DNA from: a virus
Virus record (IMG/VR): IMGVR_UViG_3300034980_000254
Span: 1-40,823 of that record
Length of the DNA: 40,823 bases
Strand: one strand, 5' to 3'
Below the pieces are notes generated by a model. The model ran no database searches and was not told where the DNA came from. It saw only the letters and a list, made by a program, of their open reading frames with translations. Position 1 is the first letter of the stretch, and each line of letters opens with the position of its first letter. Below, piece after piece: positions 30,725-39,240 of this stretch. The translations under genes were made by a program, and so were the position numbers.

Positions 30725-32355
30725 ATGAGGCTTATAAATACCTGAACAAGCATGATGGTAACCCGGTGATCGTCATCCCAACGGGCGGCGGGAAAACTCC
30801 GGTACTTGCTCAATTCTGCTCCGACGTTGTGGCAGAAGATGGCCGGGTGCTGGTCGTCAGTCATGTGAAGGAACTGCTTCTTCAGCAGCAGGCCACGTTG
30901 CAAACGCATTGCCCTGACGTCGAAGTCGGCTTGTACTCGGCTGGGCTGAACAGCCGCGACACAACTCAGCCGGTGATTGTGGCCGGAGTCCAGAGCATCT
31001 ACCAGCGAGCCACTGAGCTGGGATCGTTCAGCACTGTGATCGTCGACGAAGCTCACCTGATACCGCTATCTGGCGAAGGGATGTATCGGCAATTGCTGCA
31101 AGAATTATCAGTCATCAACCCGCTGGTCAGAGTGATCGGGCTGACTGCCACACCGTACCGCTTGAAAGATGGATTGATCTGCCAGCCGGAGCATTTCCTC
31201 AATGAGATTTGTTATGAGGTCGGCGTCAACGAGCTGATCGATCGCGGCTTCCTGAGTGAGCTACGATCGAAAGCCGGCACCGAAAGGCCTGACCTGTCAG
31301 CGGTGCATGTACGCGGCGGCGAGTACAAGCTCGACGAGATGGAAGAGGCGTTCAACGACGATGATCTGCTGGTCGGTCGAGCGTGTGCTGAGATCGTCAA
31401 TCTGACGGCTGATCGCAAAAGCGTTTTGATCTTCTGCTCTGGCGTTCAGCACGCGATGAACGTGGCATTCAACATCAAGAATTTCGCGGCGAAAGAGTGC
31501 GGGTTTATCTGCGGGGAGACCGACTCCGAAGAACGAGCCGCAACGATTGAGAAGTTCAAGAGCGGTGAGCTGAAGTATTTGTCGAATGTCAACGTACTGA
31601 CGACGGGCTTTGACGCTCCGAATGTCGACTGCGTCGTACTGCTGCGGGCGACGCTTTCGCCTGGTCTTTATGTGCAGATGTGCGGCCGTGGCTTCCGGCT
31701 GTTTCGTAACCGGTGGAACAATAAAACCGACTGCCTGATTCTGGACTACGGCGACAACATCAAGCGACACGGGGCCATCGACGCGATCGTCAACGTTGAA
31801 CGAAAAGAAGGTGATGGCGAAGCACCGATCAAAGAGTGTCCGAACTGCAACGAGCTGATCGCGAGCGGTTGCAAAGAGTGTCCCGAATGTGGTCACGCAT
31901 TCCCGCCGCCGAAGGGCGAGGCACGGCATAAATCGAAAGCCAGCGATAAAAAGATTCTAACTAAGCAGGAGCCGGCGTACGACGATGAGACTTTTGAGGT
32001 GATCGACGTTTCCTACAACGTACACACGAAACGCGGAGCCGATGAGGATGCACCGAAGACGCTGCGAGTGACTTACAGCGTGCGGCTTGGGCTTGAGGTG
32101 AGCGAGTGGATTTGCGTTGAACATACCGGTTGGATTCGCGGCAAGGCGGCTGACTGGTGGGAACAGCGGACGGATTTAACGATGCCGCACACAGCCGCAG
32201 AAGCCGTCGAGATCGCCGACGCCGGGCACCTGCAAAAGCCGTACACGATCACAGTGCGAACAAAGGCTGATGAGCGATGGCCGTCAGTTATCTCAGCGGC
32301 GATGAGTGAGCCGCTAACAGTCGACGTGAACGATAGTGATGAGGTGCCGTTTTAA
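30691..32355 (+). CDS. SF2 DNA helicase with C-terminal zinc ribbon
   Basis: A 554-residue DEAH-type SF2 helicase related to UvsW/RadD. Motif I PTGGGKT (30-36), motif II DEAH (119-122), motif III GLTATPYR (150-157), and motif VI QMCGRGFRL are all visible. A zinc ribbon with CPNC and CPECGH follows the helicase core, then a C-terminal domain of about 150 residues with beta character. It probably unwinds branched DNA or primes replication restart. GTG start overlaps the nuclease gene. Confidence 0.9.
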   Translation: MQLRYYQRAAIDEAYKYLNKHDGNPVIVIPTGGGKTPVLAQFCSDVVAEDGRVLVVSHVKELLLQQQATLQTHCPDVEVGLYSAGLNSRDTTQPVIVAGVQSIYQRATELGSFSTVIVDEAHLIPLSGEGMYRQLLQELSVINPLVRVIGLTATPYRLKDGLICQPEHFLNEICYEVGVNELIDRGFLSELRSKAGTERPDLSAVHVRGGEYKLDEMEEAFNDDDLLVGRACAEIVNLTADRKSVLIFCSGVQHAMNVAFNIKNFAAKECGFICGETDSEERAATIEKFKSGELKYLSNVNVLTTGFDAPNVDCVVLLRATLSPGLYVQMCGRGFRLFRNRWNNKTDCLILDYGDNIKRHGAIDAIVNVERKEGDGEAPIKECPNCNELIASGCKECPECGHAFPPPKGEARHKSKASDKKILTKQEPAYDDETFEVIDVSYNVHTKRGADEDAPKTLRVTYSVRLGLEVSEWICVEHTGWIRGKAADWWEQRTDLTMPHTAAEAVEIADAGHLQKPYTITVRTKADERWPSVISAAMSEPLTVDVNDSDEVPF

Positions 32356-32356
32356 T

Positions 32357-32890
32357 ATGACATGGTCACAAACATTCAGCGGGCACAAGTTCGATATTCT
32401 CAATCCTGATCGCGACGCGATCGTCATTGAAGACATTGCACACTCGCTCGCTCTAACTAATCGATTCAACGGTCACACTAAGTGGCCGTACAGCGTAGCT
32501 CAGCACTCGGTGCTGGTCAGTCAGTTGGTGCCGGATCAGTACGCATTGCATGGCCTGATGCACGATGCCGCTGAGGCGTATCTCGGCGACATTCCGAAGC
32601 CGTGGAAATCTTACGTGAGCATTCGCGGCGTGGACATCGGCGACATTGAAGCTGACATCGACGACGCGATTCATGATCGGTTCGGATTGCTTGGTGGTAC
32701 GCCTGAAGAAGTATGGGCGGCGGACTTCGCCGCGTTATGTGGCGAGCGATCTGCACTGATGCCGAGCGAGCACAATTGGGGACCGGTCGATGAGTGGAGC
32801 GATGAATTCGATCCGCCGGTCATCGAGCGGATTTCATGGCAATGGGCCGAGCAGTCTTTTATTCGTAGATTCAGGGAACTAACAGCGTGA
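32357..32890 (+). CDS. HD-domain phosphohydrolase, YfbR-like
   Basis: A 177-residue HD protein. His in NGHTKWPYSVAQHSVLVSQL and the HD pair in LHGLMHDAAEAYLGDIPKPW form the metal site, with a distal Asp in EADIDDAIHD. This family dephosphorylates deoxynucleotides and is common in phages. ATG 32357 was preferred to the TTG/ATG frame opening at 32336, which overlaps the helicase. With the diphosphohydrolase-like gene at 36069 it may shape dNTP pools. Confidence 0.85.
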   Translation: MTWSQTFSGHKFDILNPDRDAIVIEDIAHSLALTNRFNGHTKWPYSVAQHSVLVSQLVPDQYALHGLMHDAAEAYLGDIPKPWKSYVSIRGVDIGDIEADIDDAIHDRFGLLGGTPEEVWAADFAALCGERSALMPSEHNWGPVDEWSDEFDPPVIERISWQWAEQSFIRRFRELTA

Positions 32891-34260
32891 ATGATTATCA
32901 GCAATTCATCGAACGAAAAACATTGATCGATTCACCGACGGGCTTTGAGCCGGGTGAAATCAATCCGGCGTTGTTCCCGTGGCAGGCGGAGATCGTGAAG
33001 TATGCCTGTATGCGTGGACGCTTCGGCGGCTACGAAGACTGCGGGCTCGGCAAGAGTATCCAGCAACTTGAATCAGCCAGATTGATCAACGAGCACACCG
33101 GGCTGCCGGTGCTGATACTGGCACCGCTCGCAGTGGCTGAGCAGACGAAACGAGAAGCACGTAAGTTTGACATTCAAGCCGAAGTGCGAGTGTGCAAAAT
33201 TCAATCACACGTTGGCAACTGTATCAACGTTGCCAATTACGAGCGGCTGCACTTGTTCGATCCGTCACAGTTCGGCGGCGTACTGCTCGACGAAGGTAGC
33301 ATACTCAAGAGTGTCGACGGTAAGACTCGCGGCACGCTGCTCAGTGAATGGCAATGTGTGCCGTTCCGGCAGAGCTGGTCAGCTACTCCGGCACCGAATG
33401 ACTTCATGGAGATCGGCAATCAGGCTGAGTTTCTCGGCGTGATGAAACGCAGCGAGATGCTCGCCAGCTTCTTCGTTCACGATGGCGGTGATACATCGAA
33501 GTGGCGATTGAAAGGTCACGCTCGAGATGCGTTCTGGCGATGGATGGCGAGCTGGTGCGTGATGGTTCGCAGGCCATCGGATCTCGGTCATCCAAACGAT
33601 GGCTACAACCTGCCAGCCATCGACTATCACGAGCACTACACGCAAGCAACAGCCGCTCCCGGTCAGCTATTTGCACTCAACGCTTCAACGCTATCAGAGC
33701 GACGCGGAGCACGCAGGACATCGCTGAAGGATCGATGTGCAAAAGCGGCTGAGCTGGCAACGAATGATCAGCCGTGCGTGATCTGGTGCAACCTGAACGA
33801 CGAAGGCACGCTGCTCGAGAAGCTGATTCCAGACGCGGTCGAAGTCGCAGGCCGGCATACCATCGAGCAGAAAGAAGAACGACTGGCGGCGTTCACTGCT
33901 GGTGACATTCGCTGCCTGATCACAAAGCCAAAGATCGGCGGCTTCGGGCTCAACTGGCAGCACTGTGCAAACACGGTGATCTTCCCGACTGATTCGTGGG
34001 AGTCATGGTATCAGATGGTCAGACGGTTCTGGCGATTCGGGCAAGAGCGACCGGTCAACGTTCACGCGGTGGCCAGTGAGTCTGAAGTGGCAGTGATCGA
34101 GAACCTGAAACGAAAGGAGAAAGATGCCGGGATTATGTTTGATGGCATAGCAGCGGCTATGTCTGAATTGAGTGTTGAGCAGATACGGAAAACGGAACGA
34201 CAAACCACAAACTACACACCAACGGAAAGAATGGAACTACCGAGATGGTTGACAATGTAA
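32887..34260 (+). CDS. SNF2-like SF2 helicase
   Basis: A 457-residue phage helicase with altered motifs: DCGLGKS in place of Walker A GxGKT, LLDEGS in place of DEAH, SATPAPND as motif III, and QMVRRFWRFGQERPVNV as motif VI (Q-x-x-x-R-x-x-R). Such proteins are often next to a phage DNA methyltransferase, as here (16-nt overlap). It could act in replication fork remodelling or in anti-restriction with the methylase. Confidence 0.88.
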   Translation: MNDYQQFIERKTLIDSPTGFEPGEINPALFPWQAEIVKYACMRGRFGGYEDCGLGKSIQQLESARLINEHTGLPVLILAPLAVAEQTKREARKFDIQAEVRVCKIQSHVGNCINVANYERLHLFDPSQFGGVLLDEGSILKSVDGKTRGTLLSEWQCVPFRQSWSATPAPNDFMEIGNQAEFLGVMKRSEMLASFFVHDGGDTSKWRLKGHARDAFWRWMASWCVMVRRPSDLGHPNDGYNLPAIDYHEHYTQATAAPGQLFALNASTLSERRGARRTSLKDRCAKAAELATNDQPCVIWCNLNDEGTLLEKLIPDAVEVAGRHTIEQKEERLAAFTAGDIRCLITKPKIGGFGLNWQHCANTVIFPTDSWESWYQMVRRFWRFGQERPVNVHAVASESEVAVIENLKRKEKDAGIMFDGIAAAMSELSVEQIRKTERQTTNYTPTERMELPRWLTM

Positions 34261-35165
34261 TCGAGCAGAGCAGTGGTGATAACTGGCAGATCTATAACGC
34301 TGATTGCGTTGAAGCAGTCGGCAACCTGCCTGATGATTCGGTTGGCTTCAGCGTGTTCTCGCCACCGTTCGCCAGTCTGTACACGTACAGCAACAGCGAG
34401 CGGGATATGGGAAACTGTGCAAGCTACTCTGATTTCTGGGAACAGTTTAGCTTTCTCGTTGACGAACTGTTTCGAGTCATTAAGCCGGGGCGTTTAGTGA
34501 GTGTTCATTGCATGAACTTGCCTACAACGAAGACGCATCACGGGCACATTGGGATTCAAGACTTCCGCGGAGATATCATCAGGAGATATGAGCAGAGCGG
34601 CTTCCACTATCACAGTGAAGTTTGCATCTGGAAAGATCCCGTCACGGCTATGCAGAGAACAAAAGCGATCGGCTTATTGCATAAGCAACTGAGCAAAGAT
34701 TCCTGCATGAGCCGGCAAGGTGTGCCCGATTACGTTTGCAGTTTTCGTAAGCCAGGTGAGAACGCTGAGCCGGTATCGGGTGAGCTGGATTACTTCGCTG
34801 GCGATCAATCAACGTTCCGCAGCGAAGGGCGGTTGAGCATCGACGTCTGGCAGCGGTACGCGTCGCCGGTGTGGATGGACATCAATCCGTCAAACACTCT
34901 GCAATATACAACCGCACGCGATGAAGAAGACGAGCGGCACATTTGCCCGCTACAGCTCGACGTGATCGAGCGTTGCACACAGCTCTGGAGTAATCCCGGT
35001 GATGTGATTCTCTCACCATTTGCGGGCATCGGTTCCGAAGGTCACGTTGCCATCAAGACTGGCCGCAAGTTTATCGGCGTTGAGCTGAAGCCGAGCTACT
35101 ATCGCATCGCGTGCAAGAACATGCGAGCGGCTGAAGATTCGCTGTGTGAGAAGACTCTATTTTAA
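34245..35165 (+). CDS. DNA N4/N6 methyltransferase (beta class)
   Basis: A 306-residue amino-methyltransferase. Catalytic motif IV SPPF (39-42) precedes the AdoMet motif I LSPFAGIGSEG near the C-terminus, so the order is the permuted beta class. SPPF is typical of N4-cytosine but also occurs in N6-adenine enzymes. No restriction endonuclease partner is nearby, so it probably modifies phage DNA against host restriction. A gap of 6 nt separates its stop from the following tRNA-like element. Confidence 0.9.
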   Translation: MVDNVIEQSSGDNWQIYNADCVEAVGNLPDDSVGFSVFSPPFASLYTYSNSERDMGNCASYSDFWEQFSFLVDELFRVIKPGRLVSVHCMNLPTTKTHHGHIGIQDFRGDIIRRYEQSGFHYHSEVCIWKDPVTAMQRTKAIGLLHKQLSKDSCMSRQGVPDYVCSFRKPGENAEPVSGELDYFAGDQSTFRSEGRLSIDVWQRYASPVWMDINPSNTLQYTTARDEEDERHICPLQLDVIERCTQLWSNPGDVILSPFAGIGSEGHVAIKTGRKFIGVELKPSYYRIACKNMRAAEDSLCEKTLF

Positions 35166-35171
35166 CAGTCG

Positions 35172-35241
35172 GCGGGTGTGGCGTATTGGTAAACGCGAGG
35201 CGACAAGCCAGCTATACCGGGTTCGATTCCCGGCACCTGCA
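35172..35241 (+). tRNA. tRNA-like element without a normal anticodon arm
   Basis: Acceptor GCGGGTG (35172-35178) pairs with CACCTGC (35234-35240) including one G-U; the D arm is GCG-TATTGGTAAA-CGC; the T arm CCGGG-TTCGATT-CCCGG is perfect; A is the discriminator. Between D and T arms only 20 nt remain, too few for a full anticodon arm and variable loop. The best fold there is GGC-GACAA-GCC (35199-35209), a 5-nt loop without the invariant T33. So tRNA shape is kept but no anticodon can be assigned. It may be decayed, or a mimic. It lies 6 nt after the methyltransferase stop. Confidence 0.5.
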
Positions 35242-35242
35242 A

Positions 35243-35360
35243 TCAGAGACTGAGTCTCTGAGATCTTGAGCAACGTGCTCAGCTTTAGTGTTTACCAGAC
35301 TCTGCCGAGACTGGAGCACAACCCGCTCGCGGGTAGCAGGAACTGCCCGCGGGTATTTTC
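35243..35360 (+). ncRNA. Serial hairpin region behind tRNA-like element
   Basis: Four or five stem-loops follow one another: TCAGAGAC-TGA-GTCTCTGA (35243-35261), TGAGC-AACGT-GCTCA (35267-35281), CCAGaCTC-TGCC-GAGaCTGG (35295-35314), ACCCG-CTCG-CGGGT (35321-35334) and GCAG-GAA-CTGC (35336-35346). ACCCGC (35321-35326) can instead pair with GCGGGT (35349-35354), followed by ATTTTC, a terminator-like alternative. No open frame covers the region. Density of perfect stems suggests a structured RNA or attenuator. Confidence 0.5.
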
Positions 35361-35374
35361 AGAATGGATTCTGA

Positions 35375-36055
35375 ATGGCAAGCATCTTGATTGTCGGTGA
35401 TACGCATTGTCCTGGTATGAGGCGAGGGTATGTAGATTTCTTACAACGAATCAGAGATCGTCATAGTTGCGATCGTGTTGTGTTTATCGGCGACGTTGTC
35501 GATTGGGCCGCGATTAGTTTTCATGAAAAACTACCTGGTATGCCGGCTGCGGCGGAAGAAGTAAAGAAGGCACGCAAGCAGGTCGAGCGGCTATCAGCGG
35601 CGTTTCCAACTGGTGACTGGCTGATTGGTAATCATGACTCATTACCAGAACGGCAAGCCACTACGGCAGGACTACCGAGCGAACTGTTGCGGGATCATGC
35701 CGACTTCTGGCAAGTGGGCTGGCGAGTGTTGCCACGATTCAGCAAGCACATCATCGATAACGTCATCTACTCACACGGTGATAGTGGCAAAGGCGGAGCG
35801 ATGGCCGCTCTCAAACAGGCAAAGGACAATTTCCAATCAACAGTGATCGGACATTTTCACGCACAAGCTGGCGTCAACTGGCACGCTAATCCGCGACATC
35901 GAATCTTCGGCATGAGCGTCGGTTGTGGCATCGATGCAGACAAGCTGGCATTTTCATACGGGGCGAAGTTCCCGTCAAAACCGATACTCGGCTGCGGCGT
36001 TGTCATCAACGGCCGGCAAGCAATATTTGAACCGTGGCTGCTCAAAAGTAAATAA
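35375..36055 (+). CDS. Calcineurin-like metallophosphoesterase
   Basis: A 226-residue phosphoesterase with all five metal-binding motifs: GDTHCPG (D-x-H), FIGDVVDW (GD), WLIGNHDSL (GNHD), VIYSHGDSG and VIGHFHAQ (GHxH). Many phages use such enzymes on nucleotides, RNA ends or DNA ends. It starts just after the hairpin cluster, so its expression may depend on readthrough there. Confidence 0.9.
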   Translation: MASILIVGDTHCPGMRRGYVDFLQRIRDRHSCDRVVFIGDVVDWAAISFHEKLPGMPAAAEEVKKARKQVERLSAAFPTGDWLIGNHDSLPERQATTAGLPSELLRDHADFWQVGWRVLPRFSKHIIDNVIYSHGDSGKGGAMAALKQAKDNFQSTVIGHFHAQAGVNWHANPRHRIFGMSVGCGIDADKLAFSYGAKFPSKPILGCGVVINGRQAIFEPWLLKSK

Positions 36056-36068
36056 GAAGGAACAGCAA

Positions 36069-36437
36069 TTGACTGACAACATATTACCTGACTCGGGCTC
36101 ACGCTCAGAATTTACTACCGGTGCCGTTCGGGATGCGATGAGTGGTAAAGGGCTGCCATCACTAATACCGCCAGAAGCAATTCGCCGGCTGGCGTGCAGG
36201 TTTGAGGATGGGGCTACTAAATATGGACGCGACAACTGGCAGAAAGGAATTCCGCTCAGCCGATATCACGATGCAATTGTGCGGCACACGCTCGCGGCCG
36301 CTGAAGGTGAGCGGGAAGAAGATCATCTGGGTGCAGTGCTCTGGAATGCCGCCGCATGGATTTGGACTGAAGACCAGATCCGCGATGGGCTGTTGCCGGG
36401 CGAACTGGACGATCGAACCTACACGTCAGAGGTGTAA
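36069..36437 (+). CDS. dATP/dGTP diphosphohydrolase-like protein (DUF5664)
   Basis: A 122-residue protein with the pattern FTTGAVRDAMSGKGLPSLIP, FEDGATKYGRDNWQKGIPLS and HLGAVLWNAAAWI, known from proteins annotated as dATP/dGTP diphosphohydrolase N-terminal domain. It would hydrolyse purine dNTPs. There is no ATG in the conserved N-terminus; TTG 36069 with AAGGA 7 nt upstream is the likely start. The stop overlaps the next ATG. Related enzymes occur in phages with modified adenine, but no purine-modifying synthase is seen here. Confidence 0.75.
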   Translation: MTDNILPDSGSRSEFTTGAVRDAMSGKGLPSLIPPEAIRRLACRFEDGATKYGRDNWQKGIPLSRYHDAIVRHTLAAAEGEREEDHLGAVLWNAAAWIWTEDQIRDGLLPGELDDRTYTSEV

Positions 36438-36619
36438 TGGCTGCTAAGTTCGAGTTCTGCGTCACGACGATGGAAAAGTCATCGCCGTGGACTGAAGTGA
36501 CTCAGTTCGTTTCATACCGGGCACGTGACGAACATCACGCTCGCCGGGTGATCGTTCAGCGATGCCTGAATGATGGGCTGTGGGTGATCTTCATCTTACT
36601 GGTGGCTGACTTAACATAA
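36437..36619 (+). CDS. Small hypothetical protein
   Basis: A 60-residue protein (MAAKFEFCVTTMEKSSPWTE onwards) with ARDEHHARRVIVQRCLNDG and a hydrophobic C-terminus WVIFILLVADLT. The ATG overlaps the upstream stop (TAATG), and the primase gene follows by 16 nt. The pattern resembles small nucleotide-metabolism accessory proteins but no family is certain. Confidence 0.55.
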   Translation: MAAKFEFCVTTMEKSSPWTEVTQFVSYRARDEHHARRVIVQRCLNDGLWVIFILLVADLT

Positions 36620-36635
36620 GACAAAGGCAAACCAC

Positions 36636-38951
36636 ATGGACGTCGTCACCGCCGCTCTCGGCTACCGAGCACGCGGCTTCTTTTGTGTGCCAATACCGAC
36701 TGGCGAAAAAGGGCCGCGGATCTCAGGCTGGCAGAAGCTTCGACTCGAAGCTGAAGCACTCCGCGATTCATTCACCGCGAAGACGTCAAACGTTGGCATC
36801 GTACTCGGCAAGCCGAGCGGGTGGCTCGTTGATGTCGATCTCGATTGCCCGGAAGCTATCGAACTGGCCGCGGAGTATCTACCGGCAACCGGTGCCATTA
36901 CCGGTCGCACTGGACGCGAGCGTTCGCACTGGTGGTACATCTGCGAAGGTTGCGAAACGAAACGCTACAAAGACTCCGAACTGAGCAACGGTGCCGCCAC
37001 AACCGTAGAGCTGAGGAGTACCGGCCTGCAAACGGTAGTAGGTCCGTCGATACATCCCGATGGATCAGTTTACGATGTGCTTGATAGTGAGCCGACAATC
37101 GTACCGGCTGCCTTGTTGCAGTTGGCGGTTGCTGGTTTACATCAGGCGATTCTGGAAAGGCGAGGACATGGAACAAAGCTACAATCCGAATCAGTTTGTG
37201 CTACTGCACAAGATCATCGGAGCGACGCCAGTCACGATCTACAACGACGAAGGGCAGCAAGTGGAAGTCTGCTCGTCGCAGATGATCGCCCAGGTGACGC
37301 CTACAATCGAGAGGTTGATTTCCTGCCATACATCAGGTCGCACGGCTGGATGGATGCCGGAACAAATACAAGCGGCCAGTATCAACTGACGCGACCGGGC
37401 AAAGCCGATGGAGTGTCAGCAACGTGGAACGGTGAGCACTTCTATGTTTTCACTTCTTCAAGCTCAGTATTCGAGCCGGACAAGGGCTATCGACCGTTCG
37501 AGGTCTACACGCGACTGGATCACAACGGCGATCACACATCAGCCGCGGCGGAGCTTGCCCGGCAGGGCTTCGGCTCGAGCGACATTCTATCACGCGTCGA
37601 TCTGAGCAACTTCAGCTTCGGAACAACTTCAGCCGATCCCAGCGAGTCAAAAGGGATGGGGGGGGTATCCGCGAAAACGGAAAAACCGAAAGCAAAAATT
37701 CCGGTAGAATTCCCGCCGCATCTACTCAAGGTGCCGGGATTCGTCGGGCAGGTTACGCAGTACATGCTGAGCACAGCGAAACGGCCGCAACCGGTGCTCT
37801 CGCTCTGGGCTGCTCTGTGTCTGCAAGCTGTGCTCTGCGGCCGGAAGATTCGTGATCCGTTCGGCGGTCGAACCAATCTCTACGTCATGGCACTGGCTGA
37901 GTCAGGAAACGGCAAAGACCATCCGCGGCAAATCAATCGAAAGATTCTGGCCGGGGCGGGAATGCTCGAGCTGGAAGGGCCGGAAGACATCGCCAGCGAT
38001 TCAGGGCTGCTCTCTGCGGTCGCTCACGAACCGTCGTTACTGATGCACCTGGACGAAGTCGGCAGGCTGCTCAAGTCGTGTGCTGCTGCTGGCAGCCATT
38101 CCAGCCATCTCTACAACATCGCGACGCTGTTGCTGCGTCTGTATTCGTCAGCGGGCGGAATGTACAAGGGCAAAGCCTACGGCGATCGAGCGAAGAACAT
38201 TGAGATTGATCAGCCGTGCCTGTCAATCTATGGATCAACCGTAGCGGCTTCGTTCTGGGGTTCGATGTCGTCAGAATCAATCGCCGATGGCTTTCTCGCT
38301 CGCATGATCCCAGTGATCGGCGACGAAGATCCGCCGAGCTATCTTCCGCACGAGTTGCCGGTTCCTGAATCGATTCTGATGCACGCTCAGAGCTGGGGCG
38401 GATATCGGCCGAACGGACTCCTGGGAACGGTTCATCCCGGTCCTACTGTCGTTGAATACACGGTCGAAGCCGAGGAGATTCTAACCGGCTGGCGTGACCA
38501 ATGGGACAAGACGGCGAAGGCTGCCAATGAGTGGCGGCCGGTGTGGGTGAGAGCCGCTGAGAAGGCTTGCAGGCTCGCTCTGGTCTATGTGGCATCGAAG
38601 GGCACAAAGTCGCTCAGGATCGACGCTGACGCGATCACGTGGGCGTGTGAGGTGTCTGACTATACAACGAGCCTATTCGAGTCTGTAGGTGCTCAGCACA
38701 TCGCTGACAGCGAGTTCGAGCGGTGGTGTCAGGAAGCCACTCGGCGAATCGATAAAGCGGGCAAGTCAGGGATCTCGTTCTCGCGAATGTGTGACTTTGC
38801 ACCGTTCCGATCGCTTGATCTGAGACAGTCTCAACTCGTGCTGGACAAGCTCAAGGCGGCGGAGCTGATTCACACGAAAACGAATCGATCGGGCGGCGTC
38901 TCGTGCTATCCGGGGCCATCTGATGAGCCTGAAATGAACTTACGAGAATGA
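36636..38951 (+). CDS. Primase-polymerase / DUF3987 replication protein
   Basis: A 771-residue replication protein. Residues 1-165 form an archaeo-eukaryotic primase-polymerase domain: KGPRISGWQK, the catalytic VDVDLD (65-70) and TVVGPSIHPDG with the conserved His. After a linker (~175-225) comes RPGDAYNREVDF and a winged domain, then a DUF3987 helicase-like ATPase with a modified P-loop AESGNGKDH and MHLDEVGRLL. The C-terminal region ends in a winged helix. It should prime and unwind at the phage origin, which probably lies directly behind it. Confidence 0.88.
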   Translation: MDVVTAALGYRARGFFCVPIPTGEKGPRISGWQKLRLEAEALRDSFTAKTSNVGIVLGKPSGWLVDVDLDCPEAIELAAEYLPATGAITGRTGRERSHWWYICEGCETKRYKDSELSNGAATTVELRSTGLQTVVGPSIHPDGSVYDVLDSEPTIVPAALLQLAVAGLHQAILERRGHGTKLQSESVCATAQDHRSDASHDLQRRRAASGSLLVADDRPGDAYNREVDFLPYIRSHGWMDAGTNTSGQYQLTRPGKADGVSATWNGEHFYVFTSSSSVFEPDKGYRPFEVYTRLDHNGDHTSAAAELARQGFGSSDILSRVDLSNFSFGTTSADPSESKGMGGVSAKTEKPKAKIPVEFPPHLLKVPGFVGQVTQYMLSTAKRPQPVLSLWAALCLQAVLCGRKIRDPFGGRTNLYVMALAESGNGKDHPRQINRKILAGAGMLELEGPEDIASDSGLLSAVAHEPSLLMHLDEVGRLLKSCAAAGSHSSHLYNIATLLLRLYSSAGGMYKGKAYGDRAKNIEIDQPCLSIYGSTVAASFWGSMSSESIADGFLARMIPVIGDEDPPSYLPHELPVPESILMHAQSWGGYRPNGLLGTVHPGPTVVEYTVEAEEILTGWRDQWDKTAKAANEWRPVWVRAAEKACRLALVYVASKGTKSLRIDADAITWACEVSDYTTSLFESVGAQHIADSEFERWCQEATRRIDKAGKSGISFSRMCDFAPFRSLDLRQSQLVLDKLKAAELIHTKTNRSGGVSCYPGPSDEPEMNLRE
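37168..37389 (+). CDS. Possible overprinted 73-aa frame within primase linker
   Basis: In the +1 frame an ATG at 37168 with GAGG 3 nt upstream opens 73 codons, MEQSYNPNQFVLLHKIIGAT then VTIYNDEGQQVEVCSSQMIA, which look like ordinary globular protein. The main frame over the same stretch reads Ser/Gln/Arg-rich linker residues. The main frame resumes conserved sequence at RPGDAYN without a frameshift, so both may be real, or the alternative may be chance. Confidence 0.3.
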   Translation: MEQSYNPNQFVLLHKIIGATPVTIYNDEGQQVEVCSSQMIAQVTPTIERLISCHTSGRTAGWMPEQIQAASIN

Positions 38952-39240
38952 TTGAGCTTACGAGCAACTTCCGAGTATCACCTCGGAAGTTCGCCAATTA
39001 CATAAGGCATTACGAGAGAACAGTTTAACTGACTCGATCAGTTCAACTTCCGAACTTCGCGGCGTATGTGCCTTATAAATATAATGCTACTCCCCTCGGA
39101 AGTTCGGAAGTTCAGCAAAACAGAGTAATAATATACATATAAATCTATATATAATAACTACTTATAGAATGCTTTCTTTTCTTTTGAACTTCCGAGCTGC
39201 CTTCGGAAGTTGCTCGGAAGTTCGGAAGTTCACGAGCTAA
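38952..39240. other. Candidate replication origin: iterons and AT-rich tract
   Basis: Nine copies of CGGAAGTT in either orientation: 38966-38975 (-), 38982-38991 (+), 39045-39052 (-), 39095-39104 (+), 39105-39112 (+), 39187-39196 (-), 39202-39211 (+), 39213-39222 (+), 39223-39230 (+). The first two form a perfect 10-bp inverted repeat with 6-nt spacer. Another inverted repeat AACTGA-CTCGA-TCAGTT lies at 39027-39043. Between the clusters 39121-39185 is nearly all A/T. Iterons flanking an AT tract behind a primase gene fit an initiator-bound origin. The following 39241-39369 holds no gene. Confidence 0.65.

Noticed and set aside
32357-36437. 2-aminoadenine (Z) genome system suggested by the HD phosphohydrolase and the dATP/dGTP diphosphohydrolase-like protein
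   Set aside because: No PurZ-like adenylosuccinate synthetase homologue or family A polymerase is visible in the window, and both hydrolase types are common in ordinary phages.
38966-39230. CRISPR array
   Set aside because: The repeats are 8-10 bp, occur in both orientations and have uneven spacing; there are no cas genes.
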